Origin: Xenorhabdus kozodoii | Lineage (GTDB): Bacteria; Pseudomonadota; Gammaproteobacteria; Enterobacterales; Enterobacteriaceae | Length of the DNA: 64,000 bases | Assembly: GCF_002632875.1 (NCBI RefSeq) | Contig: NZ_NJCX01000003.1 | Coordinates: forward strand, 62,001 to 126,000 | Direction of reading: 5' to 3' | Shown here: positions 23,124 to 32,435 of the stretch, piece by piece | Layout of the letters: each line of letters opens with the position of its first letter | Position numbering within the stretch: position 1 is the first letter of the stretch | The notes under the pieces: generated by a model | What the model was told of the DNA's origin: nothing | The model's input: only the letters and a program-made list of their open reading frames with translations | Database searches by the model: none | Translations under genes and position numbers: made by a program

Positions 23124-24704
23124 ATGGAATGGATCGCTGATCCGACGATATGGGCAGGTCTGGCCACACTTATCGTTTTAGAAATTGTTCTCGGAATAGA
23201 CAACTTAATATTCATCGCCATTCTGGCAGATAAACTTCCTGAAAAAGAGAGAGATAAAGCTCGCCTGACAGGGCTTTCCTGTGCCCTAATCATGAGGATA
23301 TTGCTGTTATTTAGCTTATCCTGGCTTATTTCCCTGACGAATCCATTGGTTACCTTATGGGGGCATCCTTTCAGCGCCCGTGATTTAATCATGTTGATTG
23401 GTGGGTTTTTCTTGCTGTTCAAAGCAACAATGGAATTGAATGAACGATTAGAAGGAAAAACCCTACATACTAATCAACAACGTAAAAGCGCTAGCTTCTG
23501 GGCGGTTGTTGTACAGATTATTGTTTTGGATGCGGTATTCTCTCTTGATTCTGTTATCACCGCCGTCGGTATGGTCAATCACATTGGTATCATGGTTGCT
23601 GCTGTGACCATCGCCATGACCCTGATGATATGGGCCAGCAAACCACTGACAAAATTTGTCAATGCCCATCCCACCATCGTTATTCTGTGCCTCAGTTTCT
23701 TGCTAATGATCGGTTTTAGCCTGGTTGCAGAAGGCTTTGGTTATCATATACCGAAAGGTTATCTTTATGCTGCCATCGGCTTCTCCATCATGATTGAAGC
23801 ACTGAACCAGTTTGCCCTGTTCAATCGTCGCAAGTTTTTGAGCGCCTCTCGCTCCCTGCGCGAAAGAACCGCACAGGCTGTTCTTCATATTTTAAATGGC
23901 AAACGTGAAAACGCAGACTTGGATAATCATACTTCCGATCTGATTGCTGATCATGCAGATAACAAAGAACTCTTTGAGCCCCAGGAACGCCAGATGATTG
24001 CCCGCGTTCTCAGCATGGCGCAACGGACTGTCAGTAGCATCATGACTTCACGCCATGATGTGGTTTATCTTGATATCCATTCTCCTACGGAAAAATTGAC
24101 GACGCTACTGAAACAAAAGCCGCATACACGAATTGTCGTCACAGATGAACAGATCGGTGATGAACCGCTTGGTGTGGTACATGTGATTGATATCCTTGAT
24201 CAACAGCTAACCCACAAGACGTTCGATTTAAAGAATTTGGTTCAGCAGCCATTGATTTTCCCTGAGTCTCTCTCCTTGTTGCAAGCATTGGAACAGTTCC
24301 GTAAAGCACAAACCCACTTTGCTTTTGTCGTCGATGAATTTGGTTCTGTTGAAGGGGTAGTTACGGTAACCGATGTGATGGAAACCATTACAGGCAATCT
24401 TCCTGTTGGTAGCGGAGAGATCGACGCTCGCCATGATATTCAGGTCATGGAAGAGGGACATTGGATCGCCAATGGATTTATGCCATTGGAAGATTTAGTG
24501 CTTTACGTACCCCTGCCCTTGGATGAAAAACGGGAGTACCAGACACTGGCGGGCCTGTTGATGGAACATTTGCAACACATTCCACAACAAGGTGAACAAT
24601 TGAAGATTGGTGACTATCAGTTTGAAGCGTTGGAAATCACGAGCCACCGCATCAATAAAGTGAAAATTACCCCCCTGATCGTAGAAGAAGAGCTGGAAAT
24701 ATAA
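23124..24704 (+). CDS. yegH: YegH: TerC-type membrane protein with CBS and CorC/HlyC domains
   Basis: Protein of 526 aa (E. coli YegH 527). Residues 1 to about 225 form a TerC-like domain with seven membrane helices and the acidic motifs [11 protein letters not shown] and [14 protein letters not shown]; then a CBS pair (about 300-420) and a C-terminal CorC_HlyC domain with [20 protein letters not shown]. TerC members handle metal ions (for example Mn2+ in co-translocational metallation); the role of YegH is unknown. E. coli has yegH beside asmA; here one phage tail-fibre gene lies between. Confidence 0.92.
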   Translation: MEWIADPTIWAGLATLIVLEIVLGIDNLIFIAILADKLPEKERDKARLTGLSCALIMRILLLFSLSWLISLTNPLVTLWGHPFSARDLIMLIGGFFLLFKATMELNERLEGKTLHTNQQRKSASFWAVVVQIIVLDAVFSLDSVITAVGMVNHIGIMVAAVTIAMTLMIWASKPLTKFVNAHPTIVILCLSFLLMIGFSLVAEGFGYHIPKGYLYAAIGFSIMIEALNQFALFNRRKFLSASRSLRERTAQAVLHILNGKRENADLDNHTSDLIADHADNKELFEPQERQMIARVLSMAQRTVSSIMTSRHDVVYLDIHSPTEKLTTLLKQKPHTRIVVTDEQIGDEPLGVVHVIDILDQQLTHKTFDLKNLVQQPLIFPESLSLLQALEQFRKAQTHFAFVVDEFGSVEGVVTVTDVMETITGNLPVGSGEIDARHDIQVMEEGHWIANGFMPLEDLVLYVPLPLDEKREYQTLAGLLMEHLQHIPQQGEQLKIGDYQFEALEITSHRINKVKITPLIVEEELEI

Positions 24705-24742
24705 TCTGCTCTTTTAACCAGCTACACCACTTACTAAGAAAA

Positions 24743-24768
24743 AACCGGCATAAGCCGGTTTTTTTTAT
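24743..24768 (+). terminator. yegH terminator
   Basis: AACCGGC-ATAA-GCCGGTT followed by eight T, 38 bp after the yegH stop; a textbook intrinsic terminator. Confidence 0.9.
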
Positions 24769-24959
24769 TCCTATAAGTTTTATCAGTTTGATTTAATTTT
24801 TAAAGTATTTGTTCATGATGACCCTAAGTACAATAACCCCGTTCAATGGTAATTAGCGGAGATGTCAAACCGCCTTCATATGGTCAAAGGGCGTTACAAA
24901 TAGCGCCTGTGGCTAGGTTAGCAATACATCTATTTATTGTTGATAAAGTGAGGGTTTAT

Positions 24960-27434
24960 ATGAGTACAAAATATTTTGCACTACTAACACAGGCTGGCAC
25001 TGAAAAACTGGAAAGAGTGGCCTTATCAGGTAGCAAACTTGAAATTACCCATATGGCTGTAGGCGATGGTGGAGGCAGTTTTCCCATTCCCAATGCCAAC
25101 CAATCAGGGTTAATTAATGAAAAGCATCGTGCTGAACTTGATTCCTTGATCATCAACGCCCAAACACCCAGCCAAATTATCGCCGAACAGATACTCCCTG
25201 AGGGAGAAGGTAATTGGTGGATCCGTGAAATGGGACTATTCGATAAAGATGGCACACTGATTGCGGTAGGAAATTGTGCTGAACTCTACAAACCAGAATC
25301 TCAGGAACAAGCTATCCGCATGGCCCTGACGTTCAGCAACAGCGGCATGACTGGGTGGATCAAAGAACTACTTTCTGGTTTAGCATCTCGTAATTATGTA
25401 AGGGAAAAAATTAAAGAGCATGCCGCAAGCCGTAATCATCCAAATGCAACCTTAGAAAAAAAAGGGTTGGTTGCGTTAAGTAGTGAAGTAAACAATGACA
25501 GCGAAATCCATGCGGCAACCTCCAAAGCAGTTAAAACGACGTATGAGTTAGCCAATCAAGCGAATGAATCGGTTAATTCGATACTCCTGACAAATAAATA
25601 TGTGCCATCAACGCGTAAGGTTAATGGTAAGGAATTGTCTAAAGATATTGAATTAACAGCAACGGATGTCGGCACCTACGACAGAATTCAAACAGATTCT
25701 CTTGTTGATAAGGCTAGACAATTAGCCAATAAAGCCCTCGATCAGGTAAAAACTAAAGTTCCATTATCTCGTCAGATCAACGGCAAAGAGCTGTTAAGCG
25801 ATATCGAACTTACTGCACTGGATGTCAATGCCTATAGCAAACAGGACGTCGATGGTCTTATCGGAAACATTGAGAAATTGGCTAACACTGCTAATGAAAG
25901 TGCCAACGACGCCCTTAAATATCTAGACAAGAAAATCCCCTCAAGCCGCAAGATCAACAATAAGGAGTTGATAACAGACATTCAATTAACAGCAAATGAT
26001 GTTGGCACTTACGATAAGAAAGAAATTGATGATCGAATCAACCTAGTTCAACAAACTGCTGACACTGCCAATAATAACGCTAATACCGCGATTCAAGATG
26101 CTAAAGGCAAAGTCCCTGAATCCCGCAGAATCAATGACAAAGAGCTGGTATCTGATATTGAATTACGCGCAGTTGATGTTGGTGCCTATGGTAAAGAAGA
26201 AACTGATGCCATTATCAAAGACATCAAAATACAGATCGATAATGTCAATAATTTAGCTGAAAACGCCCATAATAATGCCAATACCGCAATTCAAGATGCC
26301 AATAGCAGAGTCCCGTCAAGTCGTAAGATCAATGGCAAAGAGCTGGCAACAGACATTGAACTGACTGCGGCGGATGTCGGTACTTACAATAAAGCGGAAC
26401 TTGATGATAATATCAGCAAAGTTGAAAAACAGGCTGATGCCGCCGAGCAAACGGCGAATTCTGCTATTCAACTTGTTGACAGCAAAGTGCCATCAAGTCG
26501 CAAAGTGAACGGCAAAGAACTGTCAACCGATATTGAACTCACCGCAGCCAGTGTAGATGCCTATAACAAGGCGGAGATCAACATCCTTATCGATGAAGTT
26601 AAGGAGATAGCTAATAATGCCAATAATACGGCGGATCATAAAGTCCCATTGACTCGCACGGTAAATGGCAAGGCTCTGTTATCTGATATTAATCTGATCG
26701 CCTCTGATGTGAATGCCTACAGCAAAGGAGAAGCGGATCGTAATCTTGAAGACATTAAGGACCTGGCAAATAAAGCTAATAACAACGCAGATAGCCGAGT
26801 ACCACTCACACGCACCGTTAATGGCAAGGCTCTGTTATCCGATATTAGGCTCACCGCTTCTGATATAGGGGCTTATAGCAAAGTAGAGGTTGATACCCGC
26901 ATTAGCAAAGTTGAATCTTTAGCGAATGATGCCAATACCAATGCGATAGCCGCCAAAACTGACGTTGAAAGCCGGCTAGCGAAAAGCAAAAACGGGGCAG
27001 ATATCCCGGATAAACAAGCCTTTGTAAGAAATCTAGGTTTGGGTAATCTGGTTGGATTAAGTATCGAGTCACATCGGGTCACGGACGAACACACCATCAT
27101 CAAGCTGGGTGAAATATTTATGATAAATGGGCTTGCAGTTGGTAGTGAACCTATTGCTGAATCCCATTCATCCGAGATTGGTGGCGTGACTTACTATACC
27201 CACTTCTACAAAATTAAACTGCCCACGACCTTGCCAAATGGCATCATCTCAGGCCAGGCAAGTATTGTTGGCGATAATTTTGATAATCAGCGCCCCAGTT
27301 ATTTGGCCGATGTCAGAACACAGCGAGACAATCCAAACGGAGATGGTTTGTCGAAGGATACCCTAACAATCTCTGTTACAACGCCCCATTCAGGTTGGGT
27401 TCCAAATTTCTATTATCAGGTTATAGGATATTAG
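24960..27434 (+). CDS. Orphan phage/tailocin tail fibre protein with eight internal repeats
   Basis: Protein of 824 aa. Residues 1 to about 165 match the P2 gpH-type N-terminal domain that attaches a side fibre to the baseplate (KYFALLTQAGTEKL, HMAVGDGGG, EGNWWIREMGLFDKDG). Residues about 213-671 hold eight imperfect repeats of about 50-65 aa built on VPSSRKINGKEL-x2-DIELTA-x-DVG-Y-K followed by a helical Ala/Asn-rich linker, a fibre shaft pattern. Then comes the FVRNLGLGNL segment and a unique tip of about 125 residues, likely receptor-binding. The true start is ATG 24960 (GTGAGGG 8 nt upstream), although the frame opens earlier. There is no fibre-assembly chaperone, baseplate or other phage gene nearby. 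Confidence 0.88.
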   Translation: MSTKYFALLTQAGTEKLERVALSGSKLEITHMAVGDGGGSFPIPNANQSGLINEKHRAELDSLIINAQTPSQIIAEQILPEGEGNWWIREMGLFDKDGTLIAVGNCAELYKPESQEQAIRMALTFSNSGMTGWIKELLSGLASRNYVREKIKEHAASRNHPNATLEKKGLVALSSEVNNDSEIHAATSKAVKTTYELANQANESVNSILLTNKYVPSTRKVNGKELSKDIELTATDVGTYDRIQTDSLVDKARQLANKALDQVKTKVPLSRQINGKELLSDIELTALDVNAYSKQDVDGLIGNIEKLANTANESANDALKYLDKKIPSSRKINNKELITDIQLTANDVGTYDKKEIDDRINLVQQTADTANNNANTAIQDAKGKVPESRRINDKELVSDIELRAVDVGAYGKEETDAIIKDIKIQIDNVNNLAENAHNNANTAIQDANSRVPSSRKINGKELATDIELTAADVGTYNKAELDDNISKVEKQADAAEQTANSAIQLVDSKVPSSRKVNGKELSTDIELTAASVDAYNKAEINILIDEVKEIANNANNTADHKVPLTRTVNGKALLSDINLIASDVNAYSKGEADRNLEDIKDLANKANNNADSRVPLTRTVNGKALLSDIRLTASDIGAYSKVEVDTRISKVESLANDANTNAIAAKTDVESRLAKSKNGADIPDKQAFVRNLGLGNLVGLSIESHRVTDEHTIIKLGEIFMINGLAVGSEPIAESHSSEIGGVTYYTHFYKIKLPTTLPNGIISGQASIVGDNFDNQRPSYLADVRTQRDNPNGDGLSKDTLTISVTTPHSGWVPNFYYQVIGY
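25602..26972 (+). repeat. Eight tandem repeats inside the tail-fibre gene
   Basis: Units of about 155-195 bp, each encoding a VPxSRxxNGKEL...DIxLTAxDVxxY module. Units 7 and 8 share long identical DNA blocks, such as AATGGCAAGGCTCTGTTAT at both, so recent duplication or recombination is likely and repeat number may vary between strains. Confidence 0.85.
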
Positions 27435-27494
27435 CCGTCCAGCACGAGTCCGTTATTTAAGAATGGAATATTTTCGTTATAATTTTTAGCTAAT

Positions 27495-27526
27495 TAGGTG
27501 ATCGCCCTAGCGATCACCTATTTTTT
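27495..27526. terminator. Terminator between the tail-fibre gene and asmA
   Basis: TAGGTGATCG / CGATCACCTA with a 6-base loop, followed rightward by six T. It overlaps the last codon of asmA on the other strand. Confidence 0.8.
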
Positions 27527-29386
27527 ATTCAGCAGATCCTCTATTTTCTTAAGATTTTCGTTGCTACTGTTATTTTCGAGCCAATCTTTAATCGATTTTT
27601 TGACCTTTTGCTGTAATTCATCACGCAACAGGGGCTCCACATTCAGCGCATATTGCAGGTTATTCCAGTCGCCATAAACCCGTAGCGGGATTTTTAATTG
27701 CACCAGGCGACGTACAAACTCATTCTGTTTGCCCCAGCCATGGGTTAATTGCACCCATAATGAAACATCGGTGTTTTGTTTCAGTAAATTGGCGCTTCCC
27801 TGCCCTGTAATATTGAACATGCCTGAAGTTGCTGCCAGTTCACTGATTTTAATCTCACCGCCCTTCAATCGTGCTTTCGCCGACATACTCTTCGCTTCAG
27901 TGAAATCATCTGTATTCGTAGGTTGGCTGACTTGATCGGTTGCCCGTGCAAAAGATTGTTGAATAAGCTGAGGAATATTCAACCCTTCCAGACGCGCGTT
28001 TTTCAGGTCGATATTCAAATCACCTTGCCAATAATGGGAAATAGCGTACTCATCATAGCCTTCTCCCAAAAGGTCACCGTCAACGTTAAGTTGACCGTCG
28101 AATATGGTTGGCAATGCCAATGCGGTTAACAAAGGCTGCATCTCAATCTTTTGCAAAAGCGGCTTTGTATGCAGTTTGGCAGGCACAGCCGTAGCATCAA
28201 TGGAAGTTGGCAGCGCAAAATACCCACCAAACACATTGCCACTTAATTTTGAGATGTTTGCCAGTCCACTGTTATTGCTCGCTTTCAGGCCAAAATGATC
28301 AATATCCATACCCTGATAAATGAATTTATCTGCTGTGAACGAAATATCAGCATCAAATCCTTGCAAAAAGGTAAGGTCATAGTCAGATAATGCCGAGACC
28401 GACGTTGCAATCACCGGTTTTAGGGAGTTGTTTTCAACCCGATAATCATGTTTTGCCTGAGGCGTATTTTTCGGTAAGGCATCCCACCCCAACAGCTTAT
28501 CCAGATTGAACGTTGACGAACTCAGGTTGATGGAATATTGCGGCTTATCTTGCAAAATGGCCGTTATATCACCTTTAAGCTCACTCTCATCATTCACCGT
28601 CAATGCCATTTTTTGCAGCGAAATTGATTCCGGTGAAGCCTGATACTGCACGATAGCACTCCCCGCGCCCTGGATACCGGCAGATGGCAACCCAATTCCC
28701 TGTAATTGGTATTCAAGGGAGCGAATATCAGCCGATAGTTGTTGTGGATAATCAGAAATATCGACCGACGAATTGAGCTTAATTGACAGCTCTTGCTGGT
28801 TTTTATTGATTTTACTGCTCAGGCTAAGGTCAAAGTGATCCTGATCACTGCGTTCCAGCAATAAATTGAGATCACGAACATTGAATTGGGAATGCTCGTT
28901 GGTCTGCCAGATCAGTAAGCTGTCTACTACCCTGATTTTGGCAATATCCAGTTTCCAGGCCTGGCTTCCCGCAACGATGGGATAGTGAATATCACTTTCC
29001 GGTGCAATGGGTGCCGCTGGCTGCGTTTGTGGCTGGCTATCCGGCGTAAAACGCAAGACAGCCCCTTTCAACATCACTTCTTTTACTGAAAGCTGGTGAG
29101 ATAACAGTGGCAGTAACTCCACATCCAGGCGCATATTTTCTGCCACAATCGCCGGCACCTTGGCATTTTCAGCAGTCAACGCGATCTCACCGGTCAGAAT
29201 GCTTAATTTTGGCCAAACATGCCAGCGCAAGTTATCCCGCAACACGAGCTGGTAACCACTCTTCTTTTGTACTTGTTTGACTATATAGCCACGAAAATCA
29301 TTGGGGTTAACCAGCATAACCAGTGCGGTCAGGCCAGTCACAATGACTACCAACAAAATAACGAGTGTCGTCAACAATCTTTTCAT
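27518..29386 (-). CDS. asmA: AsmA family outer-membrane biogenesis protein
   Basis: Large periplasmic protein (622 aa; E. coli AsmA 617) tethered by an N-terminal helix (TLVILLVVIVTGLTALVML). AsmA-type repeats follow (VNPNDFRGYIVKQVQKKSGYQLVL; DNLRWHVWPKLSILTGEIAL), and the C-terminal half has the conserved LKNARLEGLNIPQLI and LKGGEIKISELAATSGMFNITGQGSANL. The family is thought to bridge membranes and move phospholipids, affecting outer-membrane assembly. It is followed by nothing in the operon; dcd and udk lie just upstream on the same strand, as in E. coli. Confidence 0.93.
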   Translation of the reverse strand: MKRLLTTLVILLVVIVTGLTALVMLVNPNDFRGYIVKQVQKKSGYQLVLRDNLRWHVWPKLSILTGEIALTAENAKVPAIVAENMRLDVELLPLLSHQLSVKEVMLKGAVLRFTPDSQPQTQPAAPIAPESDIHYPIVAGSQAWKLDIAKIRVVDSLLIWQTNEHSQFNVRDLNLLLERSDQDHFDLSLSSKINKNQQELSIKLNSSVDISDYPQQLSADIRSLEYQLQGIGLPSAGIQGAGSAIVQYQASPESISLQKMALTVNDESELKGDITAILQDKPQYSINLSSSTFNLDKLLGWDALPKNTPQAKHDYRVENNSLKPVIATSVSALSDYDLTFLQGFDADISFTADKFIYQGMDIDHFGLKASNNSGLANISKLSGNVFGGYFALPTSIDATAVPAKLHTKPLLQKIEMQPLLTALALPTIFDGQLNVDGDLLGEGYDEYAISHYWQGDLNIDLKNARLEGLNIPQLIQQSFARATDQVSQPTNTDDFTEAKSMSAKARLKGGEIKISELAATSGMFNITGQGSANLLKQNTDVSLWVQLTHGWGKQNEFVRRLVQLKIPLRVYGDWNNLQYALNVEPLLRDELQQKVKKSIKDWLENNSSNENLKKIEDLLNKK

Positions 29387-29448
29387 GACTTCCCCAGTCC
29401 CATGTTCACAAGAAGACTATTTTCACCAGAAGGCCTTACCAGAAAAGA

Positions 29449-30030
29449 TTAATCCTCACTGATTCGGCTACCTACGGCACCCTGCTGATTTTTATACTTA
29501 GCATCCTGACGTCGGTTATAAGGCCGATCAGCGGAGCCAGAAAGGGGTTCAAAACTCAATGCACCAATGACCATGCCAGGACGCAAGGCTAAAGGCAGTT
29601 TGCCTGAATTGTAGAATTCCAGAACAATTTGCCCCTGCCAACCTGGATCAATGCGGTGCGCAGTAACATGAACCATCAAACCAAGGCGCGCCAGAGAGGA
29701 GCGACCATCCAACCATCCAACCAAATTATCGGGCAGTGTGACAGATTCCAGCGTGACTGCCAAAGCCAATTCACCCGGATGGAGGAAAAAGGCTTCCCCC
29801 TCCGACAAAGTGATTTCATCGCTCATGACACGGTCAAGTGCCGCATTGACTTCCGCCTTAGGGCCACTTAAATCAATATAGGCGGCAGTATGACCACGAA
29901 AAACACGAAACTGATTCCCAAGGCGCACATCAGCCGTTGCCCCATTAATACGTTCAACAGGGGGGCGCGGGGTAATTACCAGCTTACCTTCATCTAGCCA
30001 TTTAATAATGTCACGGTCACAGAGTCGCAT
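29449..30030 (-). CDS. dcd: dCTP deaminase Dcd
   Basis: Trimeric enzyme (193 aa, same as E. coli) converting dCTP to dUTP, the main source of dUMP for thymidylate. Conserved blocks include [20 protein letters not shown] and [16 protein letters not shown] with the catalytic Glu, and [20 protein letters not shown] precedes the ATG. It lies between udk and asmA in the conserved udk-dcd-asmA order. Confidence 0.96.
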   Translation of the reverse strand: MRLCDRDIIKWLDEGKLVITPRPPVERINGATADVRLGNQFRVFRGHTAAYIDLSGPKAEVNAALDRVMSDEITLSEGEAFFLHPGELALAVTLESVTLPDNLVGWLDGRSSLARLGLMVHVTAHRIDPGWQGQIVLEFYNSGKLPLALRPGMVIGALSFEPLSGSADRPYNRRQDAKYKNQQGAVGSRISED

Positions 30031-30077
30031 TATTTCCTCTCAAATACGATGATACTTATGAATGCCTGAACAACAGA

Positions 30078-30719
30078 TTATTCGCAAAATTGGCCAATCT
30101 TGGCTTTTAAGATATCAATGGCCACGCGGTTCTTTCCACCACGGGGGACAATAATATCGGCATATTGTTTTGATGGTTCGATAAATTGCAGGAACATTGG
30201 ACGCACCGTTTTCTTGTACTGCTCCATCACGGAATCCAATGAGCGTCCACGTTCATTCACGTCACGTTTAATACGGCGCATCAAACAAATATCCAGTGGC
30301 GTATCGACAAAAATGGAGAAATCCAGTTCTTGGCGTAAGCGCTTATCTGTTAATAGTAGAATACCTTCAAGGATAATAACTCTTTTCGGTTCAAAATGAA
30401 TGGATTCAGGTTTGCGGGTGTGCTCAACGTAGTCATATTGCGGCAATTCAATGGATTTTCCGGCTTTCAAAGCTTGAAGATGTTCGAACAGTAAATTGTG
30501 ATCCATTGAATTCGGGTGATCGTAATTAACTTTATAACGCTCTTCTATCGGGGTGTTAGTTTGGTCTTTATAATAGCAATCTTCTGGAATAACGCCGATA
30601 TTGTGATCACCAACCTGAGCCCGTAATTCTCTATAAAGTGTGCTGGCAATAAGGCTTTTGCCGGAGGCGGAGGCACCTGAAATACCTACGATTGTACACT
30701 TATGTGCTTCATCAGCCAT
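30078..30719 (-). CDS. udk: Uridine kinase Udk
   Basis: Pyrimidine-salvage kinase (213 aa) phosphorylating uridine and cytidine. P-loop GASASGKS near residue 17, then [19 protein letters not shown], and the lid [13 protein letters not shown]. The start giving [12 protein letters not shown] matches E. coli; the frame is open 21 codons further upstream without support. Confidence 0.96.
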   Translation of the reverse strand: MADEAHKCTIVGISGASASGKSLIASTLYRELRAQVGDHNIGVIPEDCYYKDQTNTPIEERYKVNYDHPNSMDHNLLFEHLQALKAGKSIELPQYDYVEHTRKPESIHFEPKRVIILEGILLLTDKRLRQELDFSIFVDTPLDICLMRRIKRDVNERGRSLDSVMEQYKKTVRPMFLQFIEPSKQYADIIVPRGGKNRVAIDILKAKIGQFCE

Positions 30720-31140
30720 ACTAAAAATAACCTGGTTAAAAAAAGAAAAATAAAGTGGGAATATGGTATTTACTAACACCATGTTGGGCGGATTATAGGG
30801 AGTTAATGGCTTCTATTCCAGAGTAAACAAGATAAGTCTCGTTTTTTTCGATACGCTTCGCATAAAAATCCCGCAATTTTATGCAATTAATGGAGAATAT
30901 TCTCCCCATAATTTTCACCCAAATGTGCACCTGAATTTCGGAAAGAGTAAGAATTCTTCATCAATATCCGTGCTTCGCTATAAGGAAAAGGGATTTAGCG
31001 TAACCAAACAAGCGCTTATGGAGAGATTCATTCAGGTTAGATCCAATAATATTTAATCCATTCCAAGAAAACGCCGTTTCATCAAAAACACATTAAAATA
31101 AAACGACGTTTATCGCATATGGGTTGCGCAGTTATTTAAA
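30720..31140. other. Spacer between mrp and udk
   Basis: About 420 bp without a gene. It holds the likely udk promoter region, a small palindrome GGAGAATATTCTCC at 30891-30904, and at the right end the probable mrp terminator. Confidence 0.5.
31068..31111 (-). terminator. Probable mrp terminator
   Basis: On the minus strand AAACGTCGTTT pairs with AAACGGCGTTT (one G-U wobble) about 30 bp after the mrp stop and is followed by TTCTTGG. The loop is long (about 22 nt), so the call is tentative. Confidence 0.4.
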
Positions 31141-32253
31141 TCAAACTTCGCGGAAAGAAATTTCAGTTGGGATTTTTTCGCCCTGCCAATACATCTTGGC
31201 AGAAATAGTGGCGGCAATTTCACGATAAATATCCGCAAATTCACTGTCAGGCTGGCTGCTTACCGTTGGTTCACCACGATCGAGATCTTCACGCAGTGAG
31301 ATATGCAGCGGGATTTTCCCCAGTAATTGGCAATGGTATTTTTCGGCCAGTTTTGCTGCCCCATCCGTGCCAAAAATAGGCTCATGGTGGCCACAGTTGC
31401 TGCAAATATGGGTACTCATGTTCTCAATAATGCCTAACACTGGCACATTGACTTTCTGGAACATGACAATGCCTTTCATCGCATCGATCAAGGCAATATC
31501 TTGCGGTGTGGTAATCACTAACGCCCCTGTCACCGGAATATTCTGGGACAGCGTTAGCTGAATATCTCCGGTTCCTGGCGGCATATCGACCACCAGATAA
31601 TCCAGATCCGGCCATAGCGTATCTTGCAGCATCTGCATCAAGGCTTTGCTGGCCATCGGGCCACGCCATACCATCGCGTTATCATCGGTAACCAAGTAAC
31701 CGATAGAATTAGTTGCCATGCTATGAACCATGATGGGTGCCATATGCTGTCCATCAGGGGAAGTCGGGCGCTCTTTGGCTGTACCAAGCATATTGGGGAT
31801 GGATGGGCCATAAATATCCGCATCCAAAATTCCCACTTTGGCGCCTTCCTGTGCCAGCGCCAGCGCCAGGTTCACTGCTGTACTGGATTTCCCTACGCCG
31901 CCTTTTCCTGAACTGACTGCCACGATATTGCGCACGCCATTCACGCCAGGCAAATTATTGGCACGACGCAACGTGCTGATATTATGGGTTAATCGCCATT
32001 CAACGGATTTTGCTCCCGTCACGGATTGCAGGGGTTGAGTGGTTTCTTTCTTTAATATTTCGAAGGCGCGTTTCCAGACAAACGGCATGGTTAATTCAAT
32101 ATGCAGTATTCCATCCAGCATAGTGCAATGATGTAATGCTTTCAGGGCAATCAAATCTTGCTCTAACGTCGGATGCTTAAATGTTGCCAATATCTTTGCA
32201 ACATGTGCTTTCAGCAGGTCAGGATGGGTCTGCTTGGGGGATTGTGAGTTCAT
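31141..32253 (-). CDS. apbC: Iron-sulfur cluster carrier ATPase Mrp/ApbC
   Basis: P-loop NTPase (370 aa; E. coli Mrp 369) that binds and transfers Fe-S clusters. An N-terminal MIP18-like (DUF59) domain (1-100) precedes the deviant Walker A SSGKGGVGKSSTAVN and DADIYGPSIPNML, then DMPPGTGDIQLTL. The C-terminal CSNCGHH supplies the CxxC cluster-binding cysteines. AAGGAG precedes the ATG. It is divergent from metG, as in E. coli. Confidence 0.95.
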   Translation of the reverse strand: MNSQSPKQTHPDLLKAHVAKILATFKHPTLEQDLIALKALHHCTMLDGILHIELTMPFVWKRAFEILKKETTQPLQSVTGAKSVEWRLTHNISTLRRANNLPGVNGVRNIVAVSSGKGGVGKSSTAVNLALALAQEGAKVGILDADIYGPSIPNMLGTAKERPTSPDGQHMAPIMVHSMATNSIGYLVTDDNAMVWRGPMASKALMQMLQDTLWPDLDYLVVDMPPGTGDIQLTLSQNIPVTGALVITTPQDIALIDAMKGIVMFQKVNVPVLGIIENMSTHICSNCGHHEPIFGTDGAAKLAEKYHCQLLGKIPLHISLREDLDRGEPTVSSQPDSEFADIYREIAATISAKMYWQGEKIPTEISFREV

Positions 32254-32435
32254 CCCAGCTCCTTTTGATTTATCGTTCTCAACCTAAAACTGTTCAGCCA
32301 TCATAACAGAAGCTAACCACTTCGGATAAAGGCAACAAGTAAAAGTGACGAAGATTTCGCGTTACCCTAGCGGCAACGCTCCTGATCAGGTAACATCAAA
32401 AACCCTTTTCACTTTATGGAAGTCAGATCCTAACT

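Noticed and set aside
24846-24959. 38-codon N-terminal extension of the tail fibre frame
   Set aside because: The gpH-type N terminus begins at the ATG at 24960 with its own ribosome site; the upstream residues do not match the family. It might be a relic of a preceding phage gene, but nothing supports this.
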